Source of the DNA: CAYYYG01 sp964476135
Lineage (GTDB): Bacteria > Patescibacteriota > Microgenomatia > UBA1406 > GWC2-37-13
NCBI GenBank assembly: GCA_964476135.1
Contig: CAYYYG010000004.1
Span: 1-47,948, forward strand
Direction of reading: 5' to 3'
DNA: 47,948 nt
Shown: one piece after another, positions 17,930 to 26,489 of the stretch
Numbering within the stretch: position 1 is the stretch's first letter
How the letters are laid out: every line of letters begins with the position of its first letter
Notes under the pieces: model-generated
What the model was told of the DNA's origin: nothing
What the model saw: only the letters and a program-made list of their open reading frames with translations
Database searches by the model: none
Program-made: the position numbers and the translations under genes

Positions 17930-19116
17930 ATATCAACCTCGTAAATATCCGGATACAGGTTATTCTGAGGATTTAAGTTCGATAAAATTATTATGGTGCC
18001 GTTTGCAGTCATGAGGAAATATTCATCGGAAAGCGGGCCAGAGTAGACTGTGCGTTTGTTGCTGCCGTCGTAATCGGCGATCAGGATTTTATTTTTCTCC
18101 ATAAGTGCGATGTGTCGGCTATCGGGGTGCCACTGTAGCGTGGTGGTTGCTCCGTTTATATCAAGTTTGATGTTTTTATCTTCCTTTCGGTCATATATGT
18201 ATATTGATCCTATTTGCAAAGTGCGGTTTTCGGGTGTCTGATTTGCGCCGATTAAGGGGGGATCAATGGCGAGCGGTAAGCTGATTTTTTTTCCTGCACT
18301 GTATATAACTTTTGTTTCGTCCGGAGAAAAAGAAATAATCTTAAATGAATCTGAGGCTATTTTTGCTATGTCATCGGGGAATGTTTCCAGAATTTTTGCG
18401 ATATCGTTTGATTTCCTTTCATCCCAGGCGGCAATAAACGTATCTTTAGAATTCGTAGTGTCAAGGAGGTCGGCGGCCGAATTTTCCGCTTCGAGGGAAA
18501 AAAGGAAAGACTTGAATATTTTTTCCGATCCGTATTCCAGTATTGCCTGACTGTAATCAGGAGAAAAATAAACGTTACTTTCGGAAAGATCGATGTCTGA
18601 GGGGAGGTTTTCATTGAGAATTATCGGTTTGAGCCGGGTTGTAAAAGATAAGGTTCTTTGCGCTGACTCAAATAAATAAATACCATTTTTTTCCGTTTCA
18701 TCTGATTTTATGAATAGTAAAACTTTTCCTGTTTGATCAAGATTGATAGCTTTAATAATACCGGTACTTGTAAGTGGCGAAAGAGATGGGTTTTTGGGAA
18801 ATAGAAGCGCATTCGCGGTTGTAACGATTTCGCCTCTAAGTATAAGTTCTTTTGACCATCCGGCATAGCCTTCTTTTTTAATTTCCACCTTGTACTTACC
18901 TGGTGACAGGTTTAGATTTAGATCTGTAACGCCTTTGAGCTCGCCGTTTACGTAAACTTTTGCCGCTTTTGGAGTCGAGGACGTTGCCAGAATTCCGGTC
19001 GAGGTAATCGACTGATTATCGATGTCTATCCTGTAACCGCGCGCAAATGCAATTATGGATGTAAGAATGGTAATGAACCCGGTAATTAACGCAACTCTGA
19101 AAAGTGTTTTTTTCAT
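17923..19116 (-). CDS. PEGA-domain protein with TolB/WD-like propeller
   Basis: 397-residue protein with an N-terminal membrane/signal segment (about 5-28). A PEGA domain follows at about 43-95 (ILATSSTPKAAKVYVNG...LSPGKYKVEIKKEGY). The remainder (about 105-397) has repeating short strand units such as GKVLLFIKSDETEKNGIYLF and TLQWHPDSRHIALMEKNKILIADYDGSN, typical of TolB-like propellers. PEGA domains occur on surface and membrane proteins; the propeller probably faces outside and binds protein or glycan. It is transcribed away from mreB and tail-to-tail with sortase. Confidence 0.82.
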   Translation of the reverse strand: MKKTLFRVALITGFITILTSIIAFARGYRIDIDNQSITSTGILATSSTPKAAKVYVNGELKGVTDLNLNLSPGKYKVEIKKEGYAGWSKELILRGEIVTTANALLFPKNPSLSPLTSTGIIKAINLDQTGKVLLFIKSDETEKNGIYLFESAQRTLSFTTRLKPIILNENLPSDIDLSESNVYFSPDYSQAILEYGSEKIFKSFLFSLEAENSAADLLDTTNSKDTFIAAWDERKSNDIAKILETFPDDIAKIASDSFKIISFSPDETKVIYSAGKKISLPLAIDPPLIGANQTPENRTLQIGSIYIYDRKEDKNIKLDINGATTTLQWHPDSRHIALMEKNKILIADYDGSNKRTVYSGPLSDEYFLMTANGTIIILSNLNPQNNLYPDIYEVDIQ

Positions 19117-19189
19117 ATGAACTATTTTGATCCGAAAAGCATAGCTTATGAGATGGTATATATATTATACAATTTAATTCCGTGAAAGC

Positions 19190-19203
19190 CTTAGTATACT
19201 AAG
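19190..19203 (+). promoter_or_regulatory. Palindrome overlapping the mreB -10 box
   Basis: Perfect 14-bp inverted repeat CTTAGTATACTAAG. Its centre contains TATACT (19195-19200), which ends 8 nt before the mreB ATG. The box works as a leaderless-type -10, and the symmetry could be an operator for a dimeric repressor or chance in AT-rich DNA. Confidence 0.5.
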
Positions 19204-19208
19204 TTAAT

Positions 19209-20249
19209 ATGTTTTTCCGTAAGAAGGTGGGTATTGATCTCGGTACCGCCAATACTTTGGTATATGTTGAACGGCAGGGCATAGTTCTGAATGAACCGAC
19301 CGTAGTTGCTTACTCTCAGGAGGACCGTCGAATACTTGCCGTGGGGGAAGATGCGCGACAGATGCTTGGCCGGACTCCAGGGAATATTATCGCCGCTCGA
19401 CCCATGAAAGAGGGTGTTATCGCCGATTATACTACTACTTCGGCTATGATTACTTACTTTCTAAAAAAAGCGATGCGTGGTCGTGTTTTTTGGCCGGAAG
19501 TAATGATAGCTATTCCAGGAGGAGCTTCTCAAGTCGAAAAAAGAGCGGTTGTTGCCGCCTGTCGACAAGCCGGCGCCTCAAACGTTTATTTAATCGAAGA
19601 GCCCTTAGCCGCTGCTATCGGAGCGCGAATTCCCATCTCTCAGCCATCCGGACACATGATTGTAAATCTGGGAGGCGGCACCGCAGAAATCGGGATCATA
19701 TCTTTAGGACAATTGGTTTCATATAAAACCGTTAGAGTTGCAGGTACCAAATTCGATGAGGCGATTTTACAATACGTCCGTAAAAAATTCGGGTTAATTA
19801 TAGGAGAACGGACAGCCGAAGACATAAAAATGAAAATCGGTAATGCTTTTGTTGGAAGAACCGCTAACGAAAGGCCCGAAAATACCGGTAAAGAATCGCG
19901 TGTTGAGCGCACGATGGAGGTAAAGGGACGAGATTTTCAGACTGGACTGCCAAAGATACTTCAAATTGGTGAAGAAAGTATCAGTGAGGCATTGCAGAAG
20001 CCTCTTAAGCAAATTCTTGAGGGAGTAAAAGAAGTACTCTCTCAGGCACCGCCTGAGCTCTCTGCTGATATTGTTGATCGAGGTATTGTATTGTCGGGTG
20101 GCAGTTCATTGCTTCATAATATTGACAGATTTATTACTTATTATACCGGAGTGCCATCATTTGTTGTGGAAGAGCCGCTGCTGTGTGTTATCAGGGGCGT
20201 AGGCCTGGCGATTGAGAATCTTGATAGTTACAAGCAGGCAATTAGATAA
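19209..20249 (+). CDS. mreB: Rod-shape protein MreB
   Basis: Bacterial actin of 346 residues that organises cell-wall synthesis along the membrane. Phosphate-1 is GIDLGTANT (8-16), phosphate-2 is NLGGGTAE (153-160), and the adenosine motif is GIVLSGGSSLL. The N-terminal MFFRKK fits a membrane-binding start. Odd: the usual Asp that opens phosphate-2 (DIGGGT) is Asn153 here, a position linked to metal and nucleotide handling in actins. There is also an enlarged loop at about 218-240 (NERPENTGKESRVE). No mreC or mreD follows; the gene is alone between a PEGA protein and a glycosyltransferase. Confidence 0.95.
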   Translation: MFFRKKVGIDLGTANTLVYVERQGIVLNEPTVVAYSQEDRRILAVGEDARQMLGRTPGNIIAARPMKEGVIADYTTTSAMITYFLKKAMRGRVFWPEVMIAIPGGASQVEKRAVVAACRQAGASNVYLIEEPLAAAIGARIPISQPSGHMIVNLGGGTAEIGIISLGQLVSYKTVRVAGTKFDEAILQYVRKKFGLIIGERTAEDIKMKIGNAFVGRTANERPENTGKESRVERTMEVKGRDFQTGLPKILQIGEESISEALQKPLKQILEGVKEVLSQAPPELSADIVDRGIVLSGGSSLLHNIDRFITYYTGVPSFVVEEPLLCVIRGVGLAIENLDSYKQAIR

Positions 20250-20297
20250 TATAGTAATAACATATTGTTTTATGGATTATTTTCGACTCTAAATTAG

Positions 20298-20323
20298 ATT
20301 AATATTGTATTATCAATATTAAT
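20298..20323. terminator. AT-only hairpin after mreB
   Basis: 10-bp inverted repeat (ATTAATATTG with CAATATTAAT) and a 6-nt loop, about 50 bp past mreB. It is weak because it lacks G-C pairs. The rest of the 156-bp spacer is AT-rich and holds a TATAAT (20380-20385) 20 nt before the next gene. Confidence 0.3.
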
Positions 20324-20405
20324 TCCTGTTAAACAAATATATACATTATTTTAGATTAGCTTGATACAATATATACTAATATAATCCTATAACATATTAA
20401 TATAT

Positions 20406-21179
20406 ATGCAAACGTTTCGCATCATAAAAACCAAAGTCAATCCACAAAGTTCGAAGAATATCCTAGAGAAAATTAAAAAAGACCTGGGAGCAGATGTCGG
20501 ATTTACTCACATCGTTTCGATAAATCCAGAAAATCTGATTTTGGCATCTACTAACAGTAGGTTCAATCAGGTTCTTGAAACAGCAGATGTCCAGATCATA
20601 GACGGTGTTGGAGTCGTTTGGGCATTACGTTTTTTATACGACCGTGATTATGATCGCTTGACTGGTTCAGACCTAGCAATAGAGCTTCTAAAAATCACAG
20701 GCGAAAAGCGCTTGCGAACGCTGTTAATTGGTGGTGAGGCAAAAATAGCGGAGAAGATAGCTAAGTGCTATTCAGATAAGTACTCTAAAGATTTATATCT
20801 GGGTATATCTGGAATTTTTAATATAAAAAAACCAACACAGGAAGAGGAAATAAAAATTTTCGATATAGTGGCCGACTACAAGCCCCATCTAGTTCTGGTC
20901 GCATTCGGTTCTCCAGATCAGGAACTTTGGATAGAGAGAAACAGAGAGTATTTTGGAGGCGCAATATGTATCGGTGTGGGCGGAGCCTTTGACTATATTT
21001 CAGGGAATGTATCAAGAGCACCGCGGTGGTTACGTCAATTTGGTCTTGAGTGGCTGGTACGACTTATTTTACAACCCTGGCGGGCAGGTAGGCAAATAAG
21101 ACTTATCACATACCTTGCGGAAATAATTAAGCAGAAGTTGACTGGAGATACACAACTGGACTACAAATCGCTCTCATGA
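20406..21179 (+). CDS. WecG/TagA/CpsF family glycosyltransferase
   Basis: 257-residue enzyme that transfers an N-acetyl-hexosamine-type sugar onto a lipid-linked intermediate for envelope polysaccharide. Family signatures: NPENLILASTN at the N terminus, IIDGVGVVWALR, RLTGSDLAIELL, VAFGSPDQELWIERN, GVGGAFDYISGNVSRAPRW and LEWLVRLILQPWRAGRQ. The full domain is present. It is followed 15 bp later by a nucleotidyltransferase-like gene, probably in the same operon. Confidence 0.94.
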   Translation: MQTFRIIKTKVNPQSSKNILEKIKKDLGADVGFTHIVSINPENLILASTNSRFNQVLETADVQIIDGVGVVWALRFLYDRDYDRLTGSDLAIELLKITGEKRLRTLLIGGEAKIAEKIAKCYSDKYSKDLYLGISGIFNIKKPTQEEEIKIFDIVADYKPHLVLVAFGSPDQELWIERNREYFGGAICIGVGGAFDYISGNVSRAPRWLRQFGLEWLVRLILQPWRAGRQIRLITYLAEIIKQKLTGDTQLDYKSLS

Positions 21180-21194
21180 GAAAATAGGAGCAAC

Positions 21195-22097
21195 ATGTCT
21201 GATGATCTACTTTTGCACGAACTGCATTATTTCGAAAAATTCGATTACTGTCCAACCGCAGGAGAGCTCTATTTATTTTATCCGAGAAAAATCGATTATT
21301 TGGATTTTGTCGAGCAACTTAACGGACTATGTAAAAAAAACATTCTTATAAAAAAACCACGAGCAAATGAGAATAAATTTAACTTTCATATTGATACTTC
21401 AATCTATCGATATACTCGGGGGGAGTATAATTATGCAGATTCTATGTCTAAAATCATAGCTTCTGCAAGAAAGATATTCATTTTTGAACGCATTCTTTAT
21501 TTTCTTAAGTTTTGGCCAGATATTAGGATGATCGGGATTTCAGGATCGGTCGCCATGAGGAACGCCCCCGAAGATGACGACATCGATGTATTTATTGTTG
21601 CTGCAAAAAAGCGTTTATGGACTGTGCGACTAATCTGTATCACCGTGACGACATTGCTTGGTGTAAGAAGATTACGTCGTTCAAATAATATAAAGAATAA
21701 GATATGTCTGAATTTATTCTTCGAGGAGTCAGAAATGGCACTGCCTACTTTTAAACAAACTGAATATGGCGCGCATGAGGTGCTACAGATGAAGCCGGTT
21801 CATGTTAGAGGTACAACATATTATGATTTCCTTAAGATGAATCGCTGGGTATTCGAATATTTTCCAAATGCCACTAGTCATTTTGAAGTTGTCAAATTGA
21901 ATTCTCAAAATAATAATCAAGAAGTTCCTTTCGCGATAGACGGGTTATTAGCTGGCGCAATGGGGATATTCGCCAATATAATAGAGTTCGCGGCGGAGAA
22001 ATTACAGCTTAATATAATAGAAAAACACCGAACGTCAGAACATATTAGTAAGAGGCAGTTGTGGTTTTTTCCGGATGACTATGAGCGTAAAATCTAA
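21195..22097 (+). CDS. Nucleotidyltransferase-like hypothetical protein
   Basis: 300 residues. At about 113-132 there is GISGSVAMRNAPEDDDIDVFIVA, matching the nucleotidyltransferase pattern G-S, about nine residues, D-x-D. The rest is helical with a hydrophobic segment near ICITVTTLLG and another near LLAGAMGIFANIIEFAAEK. It has a clear Shine-Dalgarno (AGGAG at 21186-21190, 4 nt before ATG) and lies 15 bp after the WecG/TagA gene, pointing to sugar-nucleotide or envelope work. Substrate unknown. Confidence 0.68.
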   Translation: MSDDLLLHELHYFEKFDYCPTAGELYLFYPRKIDYLDFVEQLNGLCKKNILIKKPRANENKFNFHIDTSIYRYTRGEYNYADSMSKIIASARKIFIFERILYFLKFWPDIRMIGISGSVAMRNAPEDDDIDVFIVAAKKRLWTVRLICITVTTLLGVRRLRRSNNIKNKICLNLFFEESEMALPTFKQTEYGAHEVLQMKPVHVRGTTYYDFLKMNRWVFEYFPNATSHFEVVKLNSQNNNQEVPFAIDGLLAGAMGIFANIIEFAAEKLQLNIIEKHRTSEHISKRQLWFFPDDYERKI

Positions 22098-22157
22098 TAA
22101 ATTACCGAAATTGCAAAAATTTGATACAGTCTATATAATTAACAACCGTATGAGTGT

Positions 22158-22276
22158 TATAATTCAGGTCCAATCCATTGTTGCTATGCGACGACCCCTT
22201 ATCGAGGGGCGGGATGGTGTATGACTTGAAATTAATATTGAAAACCACCGCCCGGGAAAAAGAGGGCGGTTTTTTT
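22158..22276 (+). promoter_or_regulatory. Attenuator-like leader ahead of the RelA-like gene
   Basis: A TATAAT box at 22158-22163 is followed by a leader of about 107 nt. It contains a hairpin CCCCT/AGGGG (22195-22199 with 22205-22209). It ends in a textbook intrinsic terminator: ACCGCCC (22247-22253) pairs with GGGCGGT (22264-22270), followed by a T-run to 22276, directly abutting the ATG at 22277. GGGCGG at 22207-22212 can instead pair with CCGCCC at 22248-22253, which would break both hairpins and allow read-through. The alternative is a short ncRNA ending at the terminator. Confidence 0.62.
22264..22276 (+). terminator. Intrinsic terminator abutting a start codon
   Basis: The 3' arm GGGCGGT and T-run of the 7-bp GC-rich hairpin beginning at 22247. 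The last T is immediately followed by ATG 22277. Confidence 0.75.
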
Positions 22277-23722
22277 ATGGAAAAAAAAATCAACTCGGAT
22301 TTTCATATAAATGCTGGTGATAATGAATATATCGTTAATGCTCTTCCGATGCTTGGAGGTAATAATTATTACTGTGAACGGGAAGATCCTAAGACCTTGA
22401 GAAATATAGTTAATGTAACTAAGGCAATGCGTTGGGTTGCCGGCGTGGGTGATAAAACCCGTCTTGGTGAGGTAGGCGACTACTTACAAGCTGCAAGACT
22501 CGAACCTGATCAATCTGTTTATGATGAGATAAAACAGAGATCGGAACAAGTGCTTTTGCCAGTATTTAATTTTGATCCTGCATCTGAAGGAGACATGGTG
22601 CGTTTTTATGACCTTTTCCGCACCGCCTGTGACGCTCATGACGCGGCCGTTGCCGAATCAATTGAGAAATTGAGATATGTTTACGATGCATTAACTGTGA
22701 GTCAGCTGGAGATGCAGCAAGAAGTAAAAGCGGCAAAAAATCCGTTGATTCTGCTTGAGCAAATATTTCGTCCTGGTAATAAAAAACGCAGTTATGAAGC
22801 GATGCGTAAAATGGTCAGCACAATGTATCTGATTCCAGAGTTTATTAATATGCAGAAATTTGAGCAAGTAGCCAGCGAAGTAAACGCCGTATTATCTAAA
22901 TGGCAGGTGCTACAGGATAAACACCCGGTACAGAGAGCAGCGATTGCTAAGGTGTATGAGGCACATGGCGAGTGCAGTCAGTGGCATTATTTCGATCCTA
23001 CTAAAGATAAAAAACTCCATCACGGGGTAGATGAAAAAGGCAGCTGGAAAGAAATGTTTTTTGCATACCCGAGTCGTGAGACTGCACGCGGATTGCTCGT
23101 ACACTTTACTGATCGCGAAGTGAAGAGTCCGGCTAGTATCTGGATGAAAACCATGAGGAAGATGGAGTTGAACGACGATCATTATGCAATGAGGTTTGTA
23201 ATCGATGAAAAATCTTCGCCTACACAGGAGCAGATTGGTCAGTTGTGTCAGGAAATAGCCGACGCTTTCAGAAAAGAAGGATATTCGGTAGGCATATCGA
23301 CGGAAAAGGGATACACAAACACAATGACGGCAGAATTCAGAGTGGTATTGAACGGAAAGCAGATCTTTATGCCTTCGAAAAATAATTCACATAATCCGAC
23401 CACCAGTCCTGAACGACGGGTATTCCAGGCGGATTGGCGATATTGGCGCGAAGGTGAACCCGTCCGGCAATTTGAATTACAGATATTCGATACTTTGGGT
23501 GATATTAATCGCCAGACAAATGAGTCCTGGAGTGATCCCGTTTATAAGGCGAAGCAATTTACAGATGAATTGCCATCGAATGAGGAGAGTAATTTGGCGC
23601 AAATTTTGTTTCCTCCATTTTACGCACAGGGATTGCTTGCCGAAAGTATGAATGCAGGAATGAAAAAGCGGGCGTCTGTGCAGTCATTAAGTCTACCTGC
23701 AAATAATTTATTACCTTCCTGA
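22277..23722 (+). CDS. Putative RelA/SpoT-like nucleotidyltransferase protein
   Basis: 481 residues from the ATG at 22277; the frame is open to 22178, but that would translate the terminator. The N-terminal part (1-270) is helical and unknown. At about 283-310 it reads REVKSPASIWMKTMRKM, then DDHYAMRFVID. This closely follows the RelA/SpoT synthetase pattern R-x-K-S..S-I-W-x-K followed by D..A-x-R. Later FELQIFDTLGD sits where the family has E-x-Q-I-R-T. If right, it would make an alarmone-type nucleotide, but the N terminus is not the usual HD domain and the GYQSLH box is not clear. It may be a distant or divergent enzyme. Confidence 0.55.
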   Translation: MEKKINSDFHINAGDNEYIVNALPMLGGNNYYCEREDPKTLRNIVNVTKAMRWVAGVGDKTRLGEVGDYLQAARLEPDQSVYDEIKQRSEQVLLPVFNFDPASEGDMVRFYDLFRTACDAHDAAVAESIEKLRYVYDALTVSQLEMQQEVKAAKNPLILLEQIFRPGNKKRSYEAMRKMVSTMYLIPEFINMQKFEQVASEVNAVLSKWQVLQDKHPVQRAAIAKVYEAHGECSQWHYFDPTKDKKLHHGVDEKGSWKEMFFAYPSRETARGLLVHFTDREVKSPASIWMKTMRKMELNDDHYAMRFVIDEKSSPTQEQIGQLCQEIADAFRKEGYSVGISTEKGYTNTMTAEFRVVLNGKQIFMPSKNNSHNPTTSPERRVFQADWRYWREGEPVRQFELQIFDTLGDINRQTNESWSDPVYKAKQFTDELPSNEESNLAQILFPPFYAQGLLAESMNAGMKKRASVQSLSLPANNLLPS

Positions 23723-23733
23723 TTAAATTTTCA

Positions 23734-25503
23734 TTATTCGATATGGTATATTGGATACTGACTGTTATTCGCTGTATCTGATAGTATCGGGTAGATTTTA
23801 TAATTATTTATATCGGTTCCCAGTTTTTCAGCGATTTCGGCAGCTGGTGTATCGACGCGGCAACTCATGAGTCCTTTTTGACTTACATATATATTGATTG
23901 ACGGATCTTCTTGGAGAATTGAGGGGTCAAGTAGCATAGTGCGTGTGGTTATAAGTGATCGCATAACCCTCTTTTGATCGTCAGGAGCGATGAAGTTTGG
24001 CGCGATAAATTTTTCTTCCGGCGCTATTTTCGAATAATCTCGATTTTTAAGGGCATATTCAGCTAGTATAGGTTTGTCTTCAACGATGCGCATAAGTAAA
24101 ATATCTTTATTTTCTTTTACAACCCGGATCATTATTCCATCGCGGCCAAATATGTTCGAGATATTTTCTATGATGCCGTTAAATACTTCCAGATGTATAT
24201 CACCCGGTTCCTGACCTATGAATTCTGCCAATTTTTTACTCACGTTATTTGCTGCAATGCCGGAACGAATACTTCTTATTTCTTCAGGTTTACAAAAAGC
24301 CATAATTTGCGCAACAGCAGCAGGACGACCCTCATCGGCGTATAATATGGGTACGCCTACATTGATTTTTTTTCGAGATAAATCGACTCCAAACTGATCA
24401 GCGAAAAATTTAATCGCGCCCTGCTTAAGTCCATTTCGAGACCGTGTAGTCTGTGACTCAGCATAATTACTCATGTCTAGTCCGTCAAAAATCGGATCAT
24501 CACCGTAGTTTTTCGCCATACGTATCATAATTTCATCTGCAAGCGGGCTAAACATGATACGCAAATAGCTCGCAAATATTCGGTCACGGAGTCGGATTGG
24601 ATATTTTGTACCAGGAGTAGCCAAATTGTTGTTTATATCCTGACCTTTGAGTGTATATGCTTCGGCAACCATGGTGGTATATTTGTCAAGATCGCCTTTC
24701 GTGTAATCAAGCAGCGACAGATTTATTTTTAACATAGATGAAATTGCCTTCATGATTGATTCGTCCATCATCAGCAACCTTTCTCCAGTTATACCCTGAT
24801 TAATTATTCTTTGAAACATATTTTTATAAAGACAATGATCCTTGATTACTTTTTCCATATCTCCGGGGATAGTTTCATATTTTGTCACTGCATCAACTAG
24901 GGCGGCGATGTCGTTTCCATCAGAAAATTCTCGCGTTACCAAATCAAGAAGCGGCCTTGCCGATAATTGTCCTCCGTTAAGTAGTACGAGGTTTGATTCT
25001 TCAGCGATATCATGTATTGGTGAGGCTTTCGCTACACGGGCATTAACGCCAAGTTTCATATTTTCTATACTTACGGACAAAGCGTGTAAAAAAGATGGTG
25101 CTGGTGCCTCAGATCCATCTGAAGTTATTACCATTTCTGATTTTCTCTTAGGAAACGGCAGTAGATGATTTTCGGAGTCATACCGATATTCGGTGAGAAC
25201 ACAACCCATAATGATCGATTTAGTTATTTCAATCGCGTCTTCCCGTGGATATTCCGCAAAAGCAAGCATAAGTGAGTCGTCCAGTCGATTTCTTATACAT
25301 GCACCTTCCGTATCAATCCATTCTTTCATTATTCTGGGTAACTCAGAAAAATTTTGGTCAGTAAACCGAATTTCCGTTAGAATCTCTTCCCATGTCGGAA
25401 TTTTTTTGGCTTCGTACCGCTCCGTTGTATTTAGTATGTCGCAAGCGTTTTCATTTGTCCTCATTAATATTTTATGAAGTATATCAAAAAATATCAGATA
25501 CAC
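23734..25503 (-). CDS. Large hypothetical protein
   Basis: 589 residues (or 576 from the ATG at 25464), not recognised. Soluble, with no signal peptide, no convincing membrane helix and few cysteines. It is largely helical in appearance; phrases such as TLKGQDINNNLATPGTKYP and GVPILYADEGRPAAVAQIMAF suggest globular domains. The long frame starts at a GTG at 25503; a TATAAT on the minus strand (25515-25520) lies 11 nt upstream of it. The inner ATG follows AATATTA. It is convergent with the RelA-like gene, 11 bp apart, so the two may affect each other by antisense transcription. Confidence 0.65.
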   Translation of the reverse strand: MYLIFFDILHKILMRTNENACDILNTTERYEAKKIPTWEEILTEIRFTDQNFSELPRIMKEWIDTEGACIRNRLDDSLMLAFAEYPREDAIEITKSIIMGCVLTEYRYDSENHLLPFPKRKSEMVITSDGSEAPAPSFLHALSVSIENMKLGVNARVAKASPIHDIAEESNLVLLNGGQLSARPLLDLVTREFSDGNDIAALVDAVTKYETIPGDMEKVIKDHCLYKNMFQRIINQGITGERLLMMDESIMKAISSMLKINLSLLDYTKGDLDKYTTMVAEAYTLKGQDINNNLATPGTKYPIRLRDRIFASYLRIMFSPLADEIMIRMAKNYGDDPIFDGLDMSNYAESQTTRSRNGLKQGAIKFFADQFGVDLSRKKINVGVPILYADEGRPAAVAQIMAFCKPEEIRSIRSGIAANNVSKKLAEFIGQEPGDIHLEVFNGIIENISNIFGRDGIMIRVVKENKDILLMRIVEDKPILAEYALKNRDYSKIAPEEKFIAPNFIAPDDQKRVMRSLITTRTMLLDPSILQEDPSINIYVSQKGLMSCRVDTPAAEIAEKLGTDINNYKIYPILSDTANNSQYPIYHIE

Positions 25504-25796
25504 AATTATGATGTATTATACATGCCGAAAAATAATCATGTGGTGAAATTGCTTAATTTACAGCCATTTGACAGCATGCTTGAATAAACACATTCAAAAA
25601 AAATGAGCACTTTTTAAATTGCAGTTATAAGGATACTAATTTCAGATTGAATGCAAGTAAACACATAGATTATGTCGTTGCTGAGCGGAAGTATAATGTC
25701 ATAAAGCACAGACACGAAATGTTAGCAGTATTTTAAGTACTAAGGATATAAGGCATAAATATGGAGTATAATACAATTTACGAAGTATGATTTAAC
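25504..25796. other. AT-rich intergenic region
   Basis: About 290 bp with no open frame of note and no clear RNA fold. It holds the minus-strand promoter of the large unknown gene and, near 25767-25772, a TATAAT serving tRNA-Leu. A further TATAAT lies about 70 bp before that, so a short transcript could arise here. Confidence 0.5.
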
Positions 25797-25880
25797 GCCG
25801 CGGTGGCGGAACTGGCAGACGCGCACGGTTCAGGGCCGTGTTCTCGCAAGAGAGTGAAGGTTCAACTCCTTTCCGCGGCA
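25797..25880 (+). tRNA. tRNA-Leu (anticodon CAG)
   Basis: Acceptor GCCGCGG/CCGCGGC is perfect, the anticodon stem is CACGG/CCGTG with loop TTCAGGG, and there is a long variable arm (TTCTCGCAAGAGAG) as expected for a class II tRNA. CCA is not encoded. A TATAAT box (25767-25772) lies 24 nt upstream. Confidence 0.96.
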
Positions 25881-25917
25881 CAATAAGTGCTGGGTGAAGT
25901 TCCCCGATTCGCCAATA

Positions 25918-26007
25918 GGAGGTGTCGCATAGAGGCCCAGTGCGAAGGTTTGCTAAACCTTTGAGCTTCTAAAAAAGCTCACGTGGGTTCGAATCCCACC
26001 ACCTCCG
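25918..26007 (+). tRNA. tRNA-Ser (anticodon GCT)
   Basis: Acceptor GGAGGTG/CACCTCC, anticodon stem AAGGT/ACCTT with loop TTGCTAA, long variable arm GAGCTTCTAAAAAAGCTC, and T arm GTGGG/CCCAC. The discriminator base is G, as usual for serine. It is paired with tRNA-Leu, 37 bp apart, probably on the same transcript. Confidence 0.96.
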
Positions 26008-26023
26008 CAGATATAAAATACAT

Positions 26024-26263
26024 TCACGAAAAGCCTTTTCTTCCGTGACCGCCGCATTCTGCACATGCGAGTACGCCTGAATTGCAGCGGTCGCACCCAT
26101 CTCCGCCGCAGCTGGGACAGTCATTACCCAGTCCTGAGCCTCCACAAGCTTTGCAAATAGGATGCACTTTATCATAAAATCCACCAAAGGAATTTATCTC
26201 GGCTTGAAAGTCTTTTGTATCTGTAAGGATATTCATCGCTGAGTATTTTGATATTTCCGACAT
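26024..26263 (-). CDS. Small DnaJ-type zinc-finger protein
   Basis: 79 residues. The C-terminal half is a compact cysteine-rich module: CKACGGSG, CPSCGGDG, CDRCNSG and CAECGGHG, the CxxCxGxG pattern of the DnaJ central zinc domain, with four copies and thus two zinc sites. There is no J-domain. Such mini proteins may bind unfolded polypeptides or partner proteins. It is convergent with tRNA-Ser, 16 bp away. Confidence 0.78.
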   Translation of the reverse strand: MSEISKYSAMNILTDTKDFQAEINSFGGFYDKVHPICKACGGSGLGNDCPSCGGDGCDRCNSGVLACAECGGHGRKGFS

Positions 26264-26471
26264 ATTTATTTAAGAATTAATATTTTATTTATATTATTAC
26301 AGCAATCTAAACCAGGGATTAATATATTATAGGATTTGCTTGTTCAAGTATGTGATCTATATCACTTAAGTATTTATTAAATCTGGATAGTAATTAGGTT
26401 GCTCAAACCATCTAGAAACATCGTTGAAGCATATATTTACTTTAATCACACTTTGTTTATTGGCTATACTG

Positions 26472-26477
26472 TATAAT
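26472..26477 (+). promoter_or_regulatory. -10 box of the response-regulator pair
   Basis: TATAAT ending 12 nt before the ATG at 26490. The mRNA would have at most a few leader bases, and no Shine-Dalgarno is present. Confidence 0.6.
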
Positions 26478-26489
26478 CGAAAAAACATT

